From: Aquimarina intermedia
GTDB lineage: Bacteria > Bacteroidota > Bacteroidia > Flavobacteriales > Flavobacteriaceae
Direction: 5' to 3'
Length of the DNA stretch: 64,000 nucleotides
Assembly: GCF_008124785.1 (NCBI RefSeq)
Contig: NZ_VNHU01000003.1
Span: forward strand, 124,001-188,000
Translations under genes and position numbers: made by a program
The notes under the pieces: model-generated
Told to the model about the DNA's origin: nothing
Database searches by the model: none
The model's input: only the letters and a program-made list of their open reading frames with translations
Shown: positions 36,495-45,889 of the stretch, in pieces
How positions within the stretch are numbered: position 1 is the stretch's first letter
Layout of the letters: each line of letters starts with the position of its first letter

Positions 36495-37054
36495 TTGCTT
36501 AATGATTGCATAATTTCGGCTTCATAAATGAGTAAGTCCTGCCATTTTTGATCAACTTCTGTACGGTCGCCATAGGTTCGAGCGAAGTTCAAAAACATTG
36601 TATAGTGATTAGCTTCACTAACCATCAAGCTACGATAAAATTCTGCCAATTCCTGATCTTCTAATTCTTCTGAGAGTAATTTGAATCGCTCACAACTTCT
36701 AGCTTCAATAAGTGCAGCATATAAAAGTCGGTGTACCAATTGTGTGGTTCGGCTACCTCCTTTAGGAAAAAATTTCAATAATTGTAATACGTACTCATCC
36801 TTTCGATCCCTGCCTAAAACAAAACCTCTGGCAATAATCTTATCATGAACCATTTTAAAATGGCTGATTTCTTCTTTTACCAATTTTGTCATTTCTTGTA
36901 CAAGTTCGGTGTATTCAGGAAAACTTACAATTAAAGAAATAGCGGTAGATGTTGCTTTTTGCTCACAATAGGCGTGATCGGTCAAAATCTCTTCAATATT
37001 TTTTTCTACGATATTGACCCATCTTGGATCTGTGGGAAGTTTTAAACCTAACAT
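36473..37054 (-). CDS. miaE: tRNA-(ms2io6A37) hydroxylase-like protein
   Basis: MiaE is a ferritin-like di-iron hydroxylase acting on the 2-methylthio-N6-isopentenyl-adenosine at position 37 of tRNAs. Iron-ligand helices are visible: DHAYCEQKATSTA, VKEEISHFKMVHDKI, AALIEARSCERFKLL and VSEANHYTMFL. Its 193 residues and the N-terminus LGLKLPTDPRW fit the family. It lies downstream of dnaX on the same strand, separated by 77 nt. Confidence 0.93.
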   Translation of the reverse strand: MLGLKLPTDPRWVNIVEKNIEEILTDHAYCEQKATSTAISLIVSFPEYTELVQEMTKLVKEEISHFKMVHDKIIARGFVLGRDRKDEYVLQLLKFFPKGGSRTTQLVHRLLYAALIEARSCERFKLLSEELEDQELAEFYRSLMVSEANHYTMFLNFARTYGDRTEVDQKWQDLLIYEAEIMQSLSKKETIHG

Positions 37055-37131
37055 ATATGATAATTTTAAAGCTGCTTTATAATTTGAATTTTCTACAAAG
37101 CAAAGATATTGAAATAAATGTTCTGCTGAAC

Positions 37132-38901
37132 CTACAGGTCCAAATCAAAGGAAGAACGTAGCTTGTCTATTAATGGATTTTTTTCTCTTAACTTTTCATA
37201 TTTATCCTGAGGCGTAAACGCATACTTTTTAGATAACTCCTCGTTGACATGAATATGGAGTGTTATGCCGTAATTCTCTAACTTTTTAAAAAGAAACTGC
37301 AGTAGTCCGGATTGTGCGTTTTCTAAATCAATCTTCATCGACTGATTGGGTAACGTAAGATGAATTTCATCTTCTTTGCTGGTTGGAATATTCATTGCGA
37401 ACATAGAACCTAAAATACGTTCTCCCTTTTTATCTTGTAATTTGCCGTACTCCATCCATCGAGCTTGCATTTCGGCTTCAGTAAAAGGCTGATATGGCAA
37501 GTTTTTAGGATCAATAACTTTTTCAGCTTTCTTTTCCTGATGCTCCTTTTTCTTACGAATGCTGGTTAACGATAGCCCCGAAGTTCTTCGTTCTCTGGTA
37601 GGTTGCATAAAAGGAGGCGTTGTGTTAGTTTTGCTCTCCTGGGGTTTTGAAGGCCTTGAATCTTCTGAAGTCAAAGCAGATGCTTCCGGTTGAGATATTT
37701 CGGTCTTTTTAATCTGAGCAACAGTCTCTGTAGGTGCAACAGCTTCAGTTTTTCGTGGTGGTGTTACTTTTATGGGAGCAATTGCTTTATTGCGAAAATA
37801 GGAAGGAGGAATTATGTAGGGTTTGTCATTTTTTTTTTCTCCATTCTGAGTAAGAATAGAGGCAAGTTGCATGAGACATAATTCGACGAGAAGCCGTTGA
37901 TTGCGACTCGTTTTGTATTTAAGATCGCAGTCGTTAGCTAGATCAATCCCTCGAATCAAAAATTCGGAAGAAACTTTTTGAGATTGTTCGTGATACTTTT
38001 GTTTTGTCTGATCTCCGACTTCTAATAATTGTATTGTTTCAGGACTTTTACAAACAAGAAGATCTCTAAAATGAGAAGCTAAGCCTGCAATAAAATGATG
38101 GCCGTCAAATCCTTGTGCAAGAATTTCATTAAATGAAATCAATAAGGCAGGAATATTATTCTCACTAATTAGATCAGTGGCTTTAAAGTATGTTTCGTAA
38201 TCAAGTACATTTAAATTTTCTGTAACAGCTTGACGGGTTAGTTCTTTACCACTAAAACTAACTACACGATCAAATATTGATAAAGCATCACGCATAGCAC
38301 CATCCGCTTTTTGTGCGATTATTTGCAATGCATCTTCTTCTGCGTTGATTCCTTCACTTTTGGCAACCTCCATCAAATGAAGTTTGGCATCTGTTACAGT
38401 GATTCTTTTAAAATCAAAAATTTGACAACGCGATAATATCGTGGGAATAATCTTATGCTTCTCTGTGGTAGCAAGAATAAAAATCGCATGCTTAGGTGGC
38501 TCTTCCAGAGTTTTAAGAAAAGCATTAAAAGCTGCTTGAGATAACATATGTACCTCATCAATGATATATACTTTGTACTTACCGACTTGTGGTGGTATAC
38601 GAACTTGATCTATTAAGTTACGTATATCATCTACCGAGTTATTAGAAGCAGCATCAAGCTCAAAAATATTAAAAGCAAAATCTTCATCTGCATGATCACC
38701 ACCATCCTGATTGATGGTCTTGGCTAAAATTCGAGCACAAGAAGTCTTACCAACGCCTCGCGGACCTGTAAATAATAATGCTTGTGCAAGGTGGTTATGA
38801 TCAATGGCGTTAAGAAGCGTATTGGTAATCGCCTGTTGCCCAACAACATCTTTAAACGTCTGCGGGCGGTATTTTCTAGCTGATACAATAAACTGTTCCA
38901 T
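37132..38901 (-). CDS. dnaX: DNA polymerase III subunit gamma/tau
   Basis: This AAA+ clamp-loader subunit has Walker A LFTGPRGVGKTSCARILAK, Walker B YIIDEVHML, the SRC motif ILSRCQIFDF, and the N-terminus SARKYRPQTFKDVVGQ. The region between Walker A and FELDAASNNSVDDIRNL has no cysteines, so the zinc module of E. coli DnaX is missing. The C-terminal ~200 residues are low complexity (Pro/Lys/Thr) then a conserved tau-like tail. Start: the frame opens two codons earlier, at 38907, but MEQFIVSARKYRP begins at 38901. It is divergent from rnpB. Confidence 0.95.
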   Translation of the reverse strand: MEQFIVSARKYRPQTFKDVVGQQAITNTLLNAIDHNHLAQALLFTGPRGVGKTSCARILAKTINQDGGDHADEDFAFNIFELDAASNNSVDDIRNLIDQVRIPPQVGKYKVYIIDEVHMLSQAAFNAFLKTLEEPPKHAIFILATTEKHKIIPTILSRCQIFDFKRITVTDAKLHLMEVAKSEGINAEEDALQIIAQKADGAMRDALSIFDRVVSFSGKELTRQAVTENLNVLDYETYFKATDLISENNIPALLISFNEILAQGFDGHHFIAGLASHFRDLLVCKSPETIQLLEVGDQTKQKYHEQSQKVSSEFLIRGIDLANDCDLKYKTSRNQRLLVELCLMQLASILTQNGEKKNDKPYIIPPSYFRNKAIAPIKVTPPRKTEAVAPTETVAQIKKTEISQPEASALTSEDSRPSKPQESKTNTTPPFMQPTRERRTSGLSLTSIRKKKEHQEKKAEKVIDPKNLPYQPFTEAEMQARWMEYGKLQDKKGERILGSMFAMNIPTSKEDEIHLTLPNQSMKIDLENAQSGLLQFLFKKLENYGITLHIHVNEELSKKYAFTPQDKYEKLREKNPLIDKLRSSFDLDL

Positions 38902-39018
38902 CACCACAAAGGTAAAAATTGTACAGTCAATTCAAATTTTTATCTTTTGTTTTTCGGTATAATTATCAACAGTATAAATTAAGGTGGAGTTTATTTGACA
39001 TTGCATAGTCAATTGGTT

Positions 39019-39026
39019 TACTTTTG
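39019..39026 (+). promoter_or_regulatory. rnpB promoter -7 box
   Basis: TACTTTTG is an exact TAnnTTTG match ending 3 nt before the RNase P RNA. A TTTG at 38994-38997 lies 21 nt upstream as the -33 element. The start point is near or a few nt inside the mature 5' end. Confidence 0.65.
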
Positions 39027-39029
39027 CAG

Positions 39030-39403
39030 AAAGTAGACCACCTTATCGCTGTGTGCAGAACTTATTTCTGCAGCTGCTTCTTTTTGCTGCGAAGCTCAAG
39101 AGAAAAGGCTTTCAAATTAAGTTTGAAGCAAAGAGGAAAGTCCGGACACCGTAGCGCAGCATAGCGGGTAACGCCCGTCCGTTGCAAAACGAGGACAAGT
39201 GCAACAGAAAGTATGTACAGGTAATGCTGTAGTGAAACCAGGTAAACTCTATGCGGTGCAACGCCATGTAAACCAGCGCTCGAGGGTTGCGCGCCTGATG
39301 TTGGAGGGTAGGCGGTTTGATCCAATGAGTAATTATTGGACTAGATAAATGATAAGGAATTGTGCATTAGTACTCTACAGAATCCGGCTTATGGTCTACT
39401 TTT
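39030..39403 (+). ncRNA. rnpB: RNase P RNA, class A
   Basis: The 5' end (aaagtagacca, 39030-39040) pairs with the 3' end (tggtctacttt, 39392-39402) as helix P1. The universally conserved region gaggaaagtccggac is present at 39133-39147, and its P4 partner acagaatccggctta lies near the 3' end. Between them are the loops expected of a class A (ancestral-type) RNA, about 370 nt in total. A T-run at 39400-39406 ends it. It cleaves 5' leaders of tRNA precursors, together with RnpA. The 87-residue open frame on the other strand is a shadow. Confidence 0.95.
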
Positions 39404-39586
39404 TTTATTATCTCACTTTACAGGTTTTTAATTTTCCCGTACCTTGTCGCAACTATAGTTTGTCGAATATTTTGTCAGTTTTCTGAGCAATAAACGACAT
39501 CTAGGGAGATGATATTACCGAAGCACAAAATAGATGTTTATCGGTAAGGAGAAATTCTGAAATTTATAATCTTAAAAAATAAGTAC

Positions 39587-40729
39587 GTGAAAATAGCTAT
39601 TGTATGTTATCCAACTTTTGGAGGAAGTGGAGTTGTAGCAACCGAATTAGGAATCGCCTTAGCAAAGCTAAATCATGAAGTTCATTTCATTACGTATAAA
39701 CAACCTGTCCGATTAGAATTATTGGGTAAAAACGTGCATTTTCACGAGGTGAATGTCCCTGAATATCCTTTGTTTCATTATCAGCCTTACGAACTTGCAT
39801 TATCTAGTAAACTGGTGGACACTATAAAAAAGCATGATATCGATCTTTTACATGTACACTACGCTATACCGCATGCATACGCAGGATATATGGCAAAAAA
39901 AATGTTAGAAGAAGAAGGGATATGTGTACCGATGGTGACTACCTTGCACGGTACAGATATCACATTGGTAGGGAACCATCCTTTTTATAAACCGGCGGTG
40001 ACCTTTAGTATTAACAATAGTGATGTTGTAACCTCTGTTTCACAAAGTCTGAAAGATGACACCCTACGCTTATTTAATATTAAAAAGGAGATCAAAGTTG
40101 TTCCTAATTTTATAGAAGCAGATGATCGTAAAACAAGTTTTACTGATTGTCAACGAGATATAATGGCCGAACCTCACGAGCGAATTATAACACATATCAG
40201 TAATTTTAGACCTGTAAAAAGAATAAGTGATATTATTGATATTTTTAATAATATACAGCAGGCTGTTCCAGCAAAATTGTTAATGGTAGGAGATGGACCT
40301 GAGCGATTACCAGCAGAGCAGAAGTGTAAAGATCTAGGAATCGAGGATCGTGTTGTTTTCTTGGGAAATAGTAATGAGATCGATAAGATACTTTGTTTCT
40401 CAGATCTGTTTTTGTTACCCTCAGAGCGTGAAAGTTTCGGATTGGCTGCGCTGGAGGCAATGGTCAATAAGGTACCTGTGATCTCAAGTAATGCCGGCGG
40501 AATTCCAGAAGTTAATTTGGAAGGTGTTTCGGGATATCTCAGTGAGGTAGGAGATGTAGAAGATATGTCAGAAAAAGCACTATTGATATTAAAGGACGAT
40601 CAGACGTTGGATCGATTTAAAGAAGGAGCTTTTCAACAAGCTATGAAATTTGATATTTCCAATATCGTCCCATTATACACAGACTTGTACGAAGAGGCTT
40701 TGGCCACCTTCGAAAAGTGTAAATCTTAA
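39587..40729 (+). CDS. bshA: N-acetyl-alpha-D-glucosaminyl L-malate synthase
   Basis: BshA is a GT4 retaining glycosyltransferase making GlcNAc-malate, the first step of bacillithiol synthesis. The N-terminus IAIVCYPTFGGSGVVATELG is diagnostic, as are VTTLHGTDITLVGNHPF, the C-terminal PSERESFGLAALEAMVNKVP and VISSNAGGIPEVN. Length is 380. The start is GTG at 39587, with no ATG available. No other bsh gene is in the window. A terminator follows at 40751. Confidence 0.94.
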   Translation: MKIAIVCYPTFGGSGVVATELGIALAKLNHEVHFITYKQPVRLELLGKNVHFHEVNVPEYPLFHYQPYELALSSKLVDTIKKHDIDLLHVHYAIPHAYAGYMAKKMLEEEGICVPMVTTLHGTDITLVGNHPFYKPAVTFSINNSDVVTSVSQSLKDDTLRLFNIKKEIKVVPNFIEADDRKTSFTDCQRDIMAEPHERIITHISNFRPVKRISDIIDIFNNIQQAVPAKLLMVGDGPERLPAEQKCKDLGIEDRVVFLGNSNEIDKILCFSDLFLLPSERESFGLAALEAMVNKVPVISSNAGGIPEVNLEGVSGYLSEVGDVEDMSEKALLILKDDQTLDRFKEGAFQQAMKFDISNIVPLYTDLYEEALATFEKCKS

Positions 40730-40750
40730 ACAATAAAATACATTTAAATA

Positions 40751-40788
40751 AAATGGCTGCTTCACAAAGTAGAAAGCAGCCATTTTTT
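40751..40788 (+). terminator. Terminator after bshA
   Basis: A 12-bp stem pairs 40751-40762 (aaatggctgctt) with 40774-40785 around an 11-nt loop and ends in a T-run. It lies between the convergent bshA and the barrel gene at 40815, so it may serve both. Confidence 0.75.
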
Positions 40789-40814
40789 ATGTATTAGAAA
40801 TGTTGTAAGCGTTC

Positions 40815-41303
40815 TTAAAACTGATATCGAGCACTTAAACCTATGTTGAAATTTACATCATCGTTGTTGTAATCGTCAAAATACACTTCAGGTCTAAAAT
40901 CCAGCGATATCAATAGCGGAAAATCAAAATTATACTCAATTCCCACGGTACCGGTCACAAAGCCAAAGGAGTCGGTGTCATCTCTTCTCAGATCATCATC
41001 ATAATCGATAATACCACCACCAATACCAGGTCCTACGTACCAGTTAAGTCCGCCCTCTATTGGGAATACCCACTCGTATAAACCGGTTAGCTTTACGGCG
41101 TTATAAAAACTCTCACCTTGAGCACCTAAATTCAGTTCGATTCGGTTATCAGGACTTGTTGCAGCTTGGTATGATGCCTCAGCCCAAAAACCATTACTGT
41201 CACTTAAGCGTAGTCCAAGCGCATGTTTTGAAACTTCTTGAGATTGCATGGTTGTGAAACCTCCCAAGGTTAATGCGAAGATTAATAAAACTTTTTTCAT
41301 CAT
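40815..41303 (-). CDS. Small outer-membrane beta-barrel protein
   Basis: A signal peptide (MKKVLLIFALTLGGFTTMQSQ) is followed by ~140 residues of alternating strands, ending in the strand FNIGLSARYQF with a terminal Phe that suits Bam assembly. Phrases such as GGLNWYVGPGIGGG and FGFVTGTVGIEYNF are typical of OmpW/OmpA-like small barrels. The frame opens at 41339, but ATGs at 41303 and 41300 precede the signal peptide at the proper distance. The function is unknown. Confidence 0.85.
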   Translation of the reverse strand: MMKKVLLIFALTLGGFTTMQSQEVSKHALGLRLSDSNGFWAEASYQAATSPDNRIELNLGAQGESFYNAVKLTGLYEWVFPIEGGLNWYVGPGIGGGIIDYDDDLRRDDTDSFGFVTGTVGIEYNFDFPLLISLDFRPEVYFDDYNNDDVNFNIGLSARYQF

Positions 41304-41392
41304 TATGTTTGATTTTTTAATATTCAAATATAACGTCACAAATCGGGTTTTAGTAAGTCAGCGATATAAGTTTTTGTTAATTTGTTAGGGTA

Positions 41393-42202
41393 TTATTTTT
41401 GCAGATTCATATCTGTACTTTCAAAAATCTTATCAGCGGAGTTAGCTATAAATCCGGTAAAGAGCTCTCCGTTGTTTTTTTTATATCGAAACGCAAACTC
41501 ATAATAGCAAGATGTTATATTATAAGTTCCTTCAGCGAATTGAACGGGAATAATATCAGCTAAAATACTGGACTGTTCTAAAAACTGCTTTGCATTTCCT
41601 TTAATTTCGCCCCCAGAAGTGTTCATTTTAAAACCATGCTGTTTTAAAAACTCATTAACTTCAGATAAGGTTGTAAAGGTATTAAGCTTGTTGACATCTA
41701 CTGTAAAGTGATTGGAGCAAAAACCATTGACATACATCCACGCTGCGTATTCAGATTCCTCTTGTAGAGCTGTATAAGTTTTATATGATGGCGTGTCCCA
41801 AACTCTACCTTTTAGAATCAATTCGTTATCCGTAAAAACTGACGGACTAACACTGTCTAAAGTTTCTTTAATATGTCGTTGTAAATCTTCAGAAAACTGA
41901 TCTAATAACAATTCACTTATAAAGATCTTGGGTGCATTGCTGTCCGTTGGATGCTCAAAATGTTTTGCATACAATTTTTTAGCTTCAAAATGATACTCAC
42001 CTTTCGTTTCATAGCCCATAGCCAAGAAGGGTTTGGCAATAACTGTGATATTGGTGCGAGGATCATCAAAAGTTCTGATAGCGATATGATCATTATACAC
42101 CATATTTCCTTCTTTTTGCAAGAGTGTTTTTACTTTTTGAGCTGATGGTGTTTTTTCACTATAGGCATCCCAAAGTTTTTCAAAGAATGAGGCAGTATTC
42201 AT
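41393..42202 (-). CDS. DUF1338 oxygenase, 2-oxoadipate dioxygenase/decarboxylase-like (HglS)
   Basis: The family begins with a helix and the motif YNDHIAIRTFDDPR, in which the His is a metal ligand. A second ligand region is CSNHFTVDVNKL. The Glu ligand should lie near the C-terminus, in a stretch such as SCYYEFAFRYKK. HglS converts 2-oxoadipate to D-2-hydroxyglutarate in lysine catabolism. The 269 residues are shorter than the long ~450-residue Pseudomonas form, as usual for this branch. The gene is divergent from an Lrp regulator and a YdiJ-like dehydrogenase, a set that supports the pathway. Confidence 0.82.
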   Translation of the reverse strand: MNTASFFEKLWDAYSEKTPSAQKVKTLLQKEGNMVYNDHIAIRTFDDPRTNITVIAKPFLAMGYETKGEYHFEAKKLYAKHFEHPTDSNAPKIFISELLLDQFSEDLQRHIKETLDSVSPSVFTDNELILKGRVWDTPSYKTYTALQEESEYAAWMYVNGFCSNHFTVDVNKLNTFTTLSEVNEFLKQHGFKMNTSGGEIKGNAKQFLEQSSILADIIPVQFAEGTYNITSCYYEFAFRYKKNNGELFTGFIANSADKIFESTDMNLQK

Positions 42203-42225
42203 AGGTTTCTATTTTTTGTTTCTTA

Positions 42226-42233
42226 CAAATTTA
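42226..42233 (-). promoter_or_regulatory. Probable promoter -7 box of the DUF1338 gene
   Basis: On the minus strand this reads TAAATTTG, an exact TAnnTTTG match 23 nt upstream of the start at 42202. The shared divergent spacer (42203-42364) is a likely site for Lrp binding. Confidence 0.45.
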
Positions 42234-42327
42234 TTAGTTTTGATATTTTAAAACATTAAAAAATACTTAATTAATTGTTTAAAGTTATTTTTTGTGTCAA
42301 TTTGATGATGTTTATTCCTTAAAATCG

Positions 42328-42335
42328 TAATTTTG
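42328..42335 (+). promoter_or_regulatory. Probable promoter -7 box of the lrp gene
   Basis: TAATTTTG is an exact TAnnTTTG match 29 nt upstream of the ATG at 42365. A TTTG lies at 42301-42304, with a slightly long spacer of 23 nt. Confidence 0.5.
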
Positions 42336-42364
42336 ATTTTATTAAAATATTTTTTCAGAAGTGT

Positions 42365-42847
42365 ATGGATCATTTTGATTACATCGATCAACAAATTTTA
42401 TTGCAAATAAGAAAAGATGCACGTAAGCCCTTTTCGCAAATAGCAGAAGAGCTTAAGGTTTCAAACTCTTTGGTGCATCAACGTATTAAAAAACTGAAGC
42501 AGCAAGGAGTTATAAAGAATGCTGAATTTATCGTAAATGAAAAGCAAATTGGTTACAGAACCAAATCTTATGTCGGAATACGGTTAAGAGAAGCCCGGTA
42601 TGCTGAAGAAGTTGTTCAGGGATTAGAAAAAATAGAGGAAATAGTAGAATGTAACTATGTGTCCGGATATTACGCTATATTTATATTGATTTATGCTTTC
42701 GATAATCAGCATTTAAGGAAAATTCTTTATGAACAAGTGCATAAAATCGATGGGGTTGCAGGAACAGATAGCTTTATTTGTTTTGACACCAATTTTAAAA
42801 AACCTATTTCACTAGATGCTATAGTTAGCAAACATGCTCATGATTGA
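42365..42847 (+). CDS. Lrp/AsnC-family transcriptional regulator
   Basis: The N-terminal helix-turn-helix is clear (DYIDQQILLQIRKDARKPFS, QIAEELKVSNSLVHQRIKKL), and the C-terminal ~75 residues form a RAM/ACT-like effector domain (KSYVGIRLREARYAEEVVQG, ECNYVSGYYAIFILIY). Length is 160. It lies in the divergent spacer between the DUF1338 gene and the dehydrogenase, and overlaps the next gene by 14 nt. It is likely to sense an amino acid (lysine or 2-aminoadipate would fit the neighbours) and control both. Confidence 0.93.
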   Translation: MDHFDYIDQQILLQIRKDARKPFSQIAEELKVSNSLVHQRIKKLKQQGVIKNAEFIVNEKQIGYRTKSYVGIRLREARYAEEVVQGLEKIEEIVECNYVSGYYAIFILIYAFDNQHLRKILYEQVHKIDGVAGTDSFICFDTNFKKPISLDAIVSKHAHD

Positions 42848-45761
42848 TCGACCGTTATTAGATACCCTAAAATCCAGCCTCGAAGGTGATTTCAAATTCG
42901 ATAAACTCTCTAAGGCTTTATACGCGACAGACGCTTCGGTATATCGCAAAATTCCGTTGGGCGTAGCATTTCCAAAACATAAAAAAGATCTACAAACTTT
43001 GCTGGCGTTTGCCAGAGAGCATACCATAGGATTGATTCCGCGAACTGCGGGTACTTCCTTGGCGGGACAATGTGTTGGCGATGGTATTGTTGTAGATGTT
43101 TCCAAACACTTTACCAGCATACTGGCGTTAGATGAGAAGAGCAAAACGGTTACGGTGGAGCCGGGTGTGATACGCGATGATCTTAATAGGTATTTAAAAC
43201 CCTTTGGATTATTTTTCGGACCCAATACGTCCACCTCTAACCGATGTATGATCGGAGGAATGGTTGGTAATAATAGTAGTGGAACTACGTCCATTCAATA
43301 CGGAGTTACACGGGATAAGGTGGTTGCTCTAAAAACGCTACTATCTGATGGAACCGAGGTCCGATTTTCGGATGTGAGTATTACAGAATTTCAAGATAAA
43401 TTGAAGCTGCAAACGCTGGAAGGAGAAGTGTATCGTACAATTTATAACGAATTGTCGCCTACAGTCGTACAACAGAGAATTAAAGAGTTATTTCCCAAAC
43501 CTGAAATTCATCGTCGCAATACAGGATATGCGATTGATGAACTGTTAGCTACAAATGTTTTCATTGACAGTGATGTGCCTTTTAATATGAGTACCTTATT
43601 AACGGGAAGTGAAGGGACCTTAGCATTCACCACAGAGATAACCTTGCAATTGGATTCGCTTCCACCAGCCGAAGGGCTTATGATAGCAGCGCATTTTAAT
43701 AGTATAGAAAGCTGTCTGCAAGCAGTAGCGCCTGTGATGCGTCATACTTTATACACTTGTGAGATGATGGATAAAACCATTCTTGACTGCACAAAAAATA
43801 ATATCGAGCAGCTTAAAAATCGGTTTTTTATACAAGAGGATCCGGAAGCAATCCTAATGATCGAAATCAGAGATGACTCATTAGTAGCTTTAGAAGAGAA
43901 AAAAGAAGCTATTTTGACAACATTGGCTCTGGAAACTCAAAATTATGCACAACCTGTGCTTACCGGGAGTCAAATTGATCAGGCTCTGGAGCTTCGCAAG
44001 GCGGGTTTGGGGTTATTAGGTAATCTAGTGGGAGATAAAAAAGCCGTAGCTTGTATAGAAGATACTGCAGTTGCAGTGTCAGATTTAGCAGATTATATCA
44101 ACGAGTTTACCGCGCTGATGAAACGTTATGGTCAAAAGGCTGTGTATTATGCTCATGCTGGCGCCGGAGAATTGCATTTGCGTCCAATATTGGATCTCAA
44201 AAAAAGCGAAGATGTAAGGTTGTTTAAGCAAATAACAGATGATGTTGCAGAGCTGGTCAAAAAATATAAAGGATCCATGAGCGGAGAACATGGAGACGGA
44301 ATCGTTCGGGCAGGATATATTCCGTTTATGATTGGTGCCGAAAACTACGAACTGATTAAACGGATCAAACATAGTTTTGATGCGCAAAACATTTTTAATC
44401 CCGGAAAGATTGTAGATGCCTATCCGATGGATAAAAATTTAAGATACGAGGTTGATAGAGAAGAACCGATAATTGAAACCTTTATGGATTTTTCGGATTC
44501 TCAAGGAATCCTGCGTGCTGCCGAAAAGTGTAACGGGAGTGGGGATTGTCGTAAATCGGTTGAATCAGGAGGTACTATGTGCCCCAGTTATCGTGCTACC
44601 AAAGATGAAAAAGATACGACTCGTGGTAGAGCTAATACATTGCGAGAATTTTTGACAAATTCTGAGGAGGTTAATAGATTTAACCACAAAGAGTTGAAAG
44701 AAGTATTTGATTTATGTATCAGTTGTAAAGGTTGTGCCAGTGAATGTCCTTCAAATGTTGATGTGGGCTCTCTGAAAGCTGAATTTGAGTATCAATATCA
44801 GAAAGTAAATGGCACTTCTTGGCGAACTAAACTTTTTGCTTACTCAAATGCTTTAAACAGTTTGGGTAGAACAACCACAGGGGTTACAAATTTTATGTTT
44901 AACAATTCGGTTACCTCCGGGCTAATCAAATTCATGTTTGGTATTGCCAAAGAACGCAGCTTACCCTTACTAAGCAAACAATCCTTACGTAGTTGGTGTG
45001 CTAAAAACTTGGATGTGCTTCAACCCAAAAGACCGCTCAAAACTGTATGCTTGTTTGTTGATGAATTTACCAATCATTTAGATACTTCTATAGGAATTGA
45101 TGCGATTCTCTTACTAACTACTTTAGGCTATAAGGTGCAGATCGTAAAGCATAAAGAGAGTGGGAGAACTTTTATTTCTAAGGGTTTATTAGAACAAGCC
45201 AAAAAGATCGCCAATGCTAATGTAAAGATTTTTCATCCTTTAATTTCGTCAACTACACCCTTACTGGGAATCGAACCTTCAGCAATTTTGACTTTCAGAG
45301 ATGAGTATTTACGTCTGGCTGATGATAAAGAAAAGGCTAAATCAGTTGCAGATAATAGTTTTGTGATTGATGAGTTTTTATTCAGCGAAATAGAAAAAGG
45401 CATTATTACTTCAGCTCAGTTTACCCAAGAAGCACGAACTATAAAAATTCACGGACATTGTCACCAAAAAGCATTATCCACTATTCAGACTACCTTTACA
45501 GCACTAAATTTACCGGAGAATTTTAATGTTACTATCATCCCTTCAGGATGTTGTGGTATGGCAGGTTCTTTTGGGTATGAAAAAGAGCATTATGATATCA
45601 GTATGAAGATTGGCGAACAGACCTTGTTCCCTGTAGTGCGCAAAGCACCTGCAGATACAATTATTGTAGCCTTAGGAACCAGTTGTCGACATCAAATTGA
45701 AGATGGTACACAGCGAATTGCGGTACATCCGGTAACAGTTCTTAAAAATGCACTTCTATAA
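42834..45761 (+). CDS. FAD-binding and Fe-S oxidoreductase, YdiJ/D-2-hydroxyglutarate-dehydrogenase-like
   Basis: Domains in order: an FAD-binding PCMH domain (~15-280) with RTAGTSLAGQCVGDGIVVD and GPNTSTSNRCMIGGMVGNNS; a C-terminal FAD-linked oxidase domain (~280-530), with YAHAGAGELHLRPI and GSMSGEHGDGIVRAGYI; two 4Fe-4S-type cysteine clusters (CNGSGDCRKS, then CPSY; CISCKGCASECPSNV); and a CCG domain with HGHCHQKAL and SGCCGMAGSFGYE. This fits YdiJ, a D-2-hydroxyglutarate dehydrogenase passing electrons through Fe-S clusters to quinone. Next to a DUF1338 enzyme it suggests 2-oxoadipate to 2-oxoglutarate. An ATG at 42840 is an alternative start. A lactate- or glycolate-type substrate cannot be excluded. 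Confidence 0.85.
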   Translation: MLMIDRPLLDTLKSSLEGDFKFDKLSKALYATDASVYRKIPLGVAFPKHKKDLQTLLAFAREHTIGLIPRTAGTSLAGQCVGDGIVVDVSKHFTSILALDEKSKTVTVEPGVIRDDLNRYLKPFGLFFGPNTSTSNRCMIGGMVGNNSSGTTSIQYGVTRDKVVALKTLLSDGTEVRFSDVSITEFQDKLKLQTLEGEVYRTIYNELSPTVVQQRIKELFPKPEIHRRNTGYAIDELLATNVFIDSDVPFNMSTLLTGSEGTLAFTTEITLQLDSLPPAEGLMIAAHFNSIESCLQAVAPVMRHTLYTCEMMDKTILDCTKNNIEQLKNRFFIQEDPEAILMIEIRDDSLVALEEKKEAILTTLALETQNYAQPVLTGSQIDQALELRKAGLGLLGNLVGDKKAVACIEDTAVAVSDLADYINEFTALMKRYGQKAVYYAHAGAGELHLRPILDLKKSEDVRLFKQITDDVAELVKKYKGSMSGEHGDGIVRAGYIPFMIGAENYELIKRIKHSFDAQNIFNPGKIVDAYPMDKNLRYEVDREEPIIETFMDFSDSQGILRAAEKCNGSGDCRKSVESGGTMCPSYRATKDEKDTTRGRANTLREFLTNSEEVNRFNHKELKEVFDLCISCKGCASECPSNVDVGSLKAEFEYQYQKVNGTSWRTKLFAYSNALNSLGRTTTGVTNFMFNNSVTSGLIKFMFGIAKERSLPLLSKQSLRSWCAKNLDVLQPKRPLKTVCLFVDEFTNHLDTSIGIDAILLLTTLGYKVQIVKHKESGRTFISKGLLEQAKKIANANVKIFHPLISSTTPLLGIEPSAILTFRDEYLRLADDKEKAKSVADNSFVIDEFLFSEIEKGIITSAQFTQEARTIKIHGHCHQKALSTIQTTFTALNLPENFNVTIIPSGCCGMAGSFGYEKEHYDISMKIGEQTLFPVVRKAPADTIIVALGTSCRHQIEDGTQRIAVHPVTVLKNALL

Positions 45762-45889
45762 ACCTTAGTGTAATGACGCAAGGTTATAAATCAACTAATG
45801 AAAATGATGTATGATATATACTGTAATTCAACTTTCAAATTTCCGCTAGACTTTACAGAAAAATATACTTTGATCTAAAGATTACTTGC

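Noticed and set aside
39062..39325. 87-codon open frame on the minus strand
   Set aside because: It lies entirely inside the RNase P RNA gene, whose conserved P1 and P4 sequences are clear.
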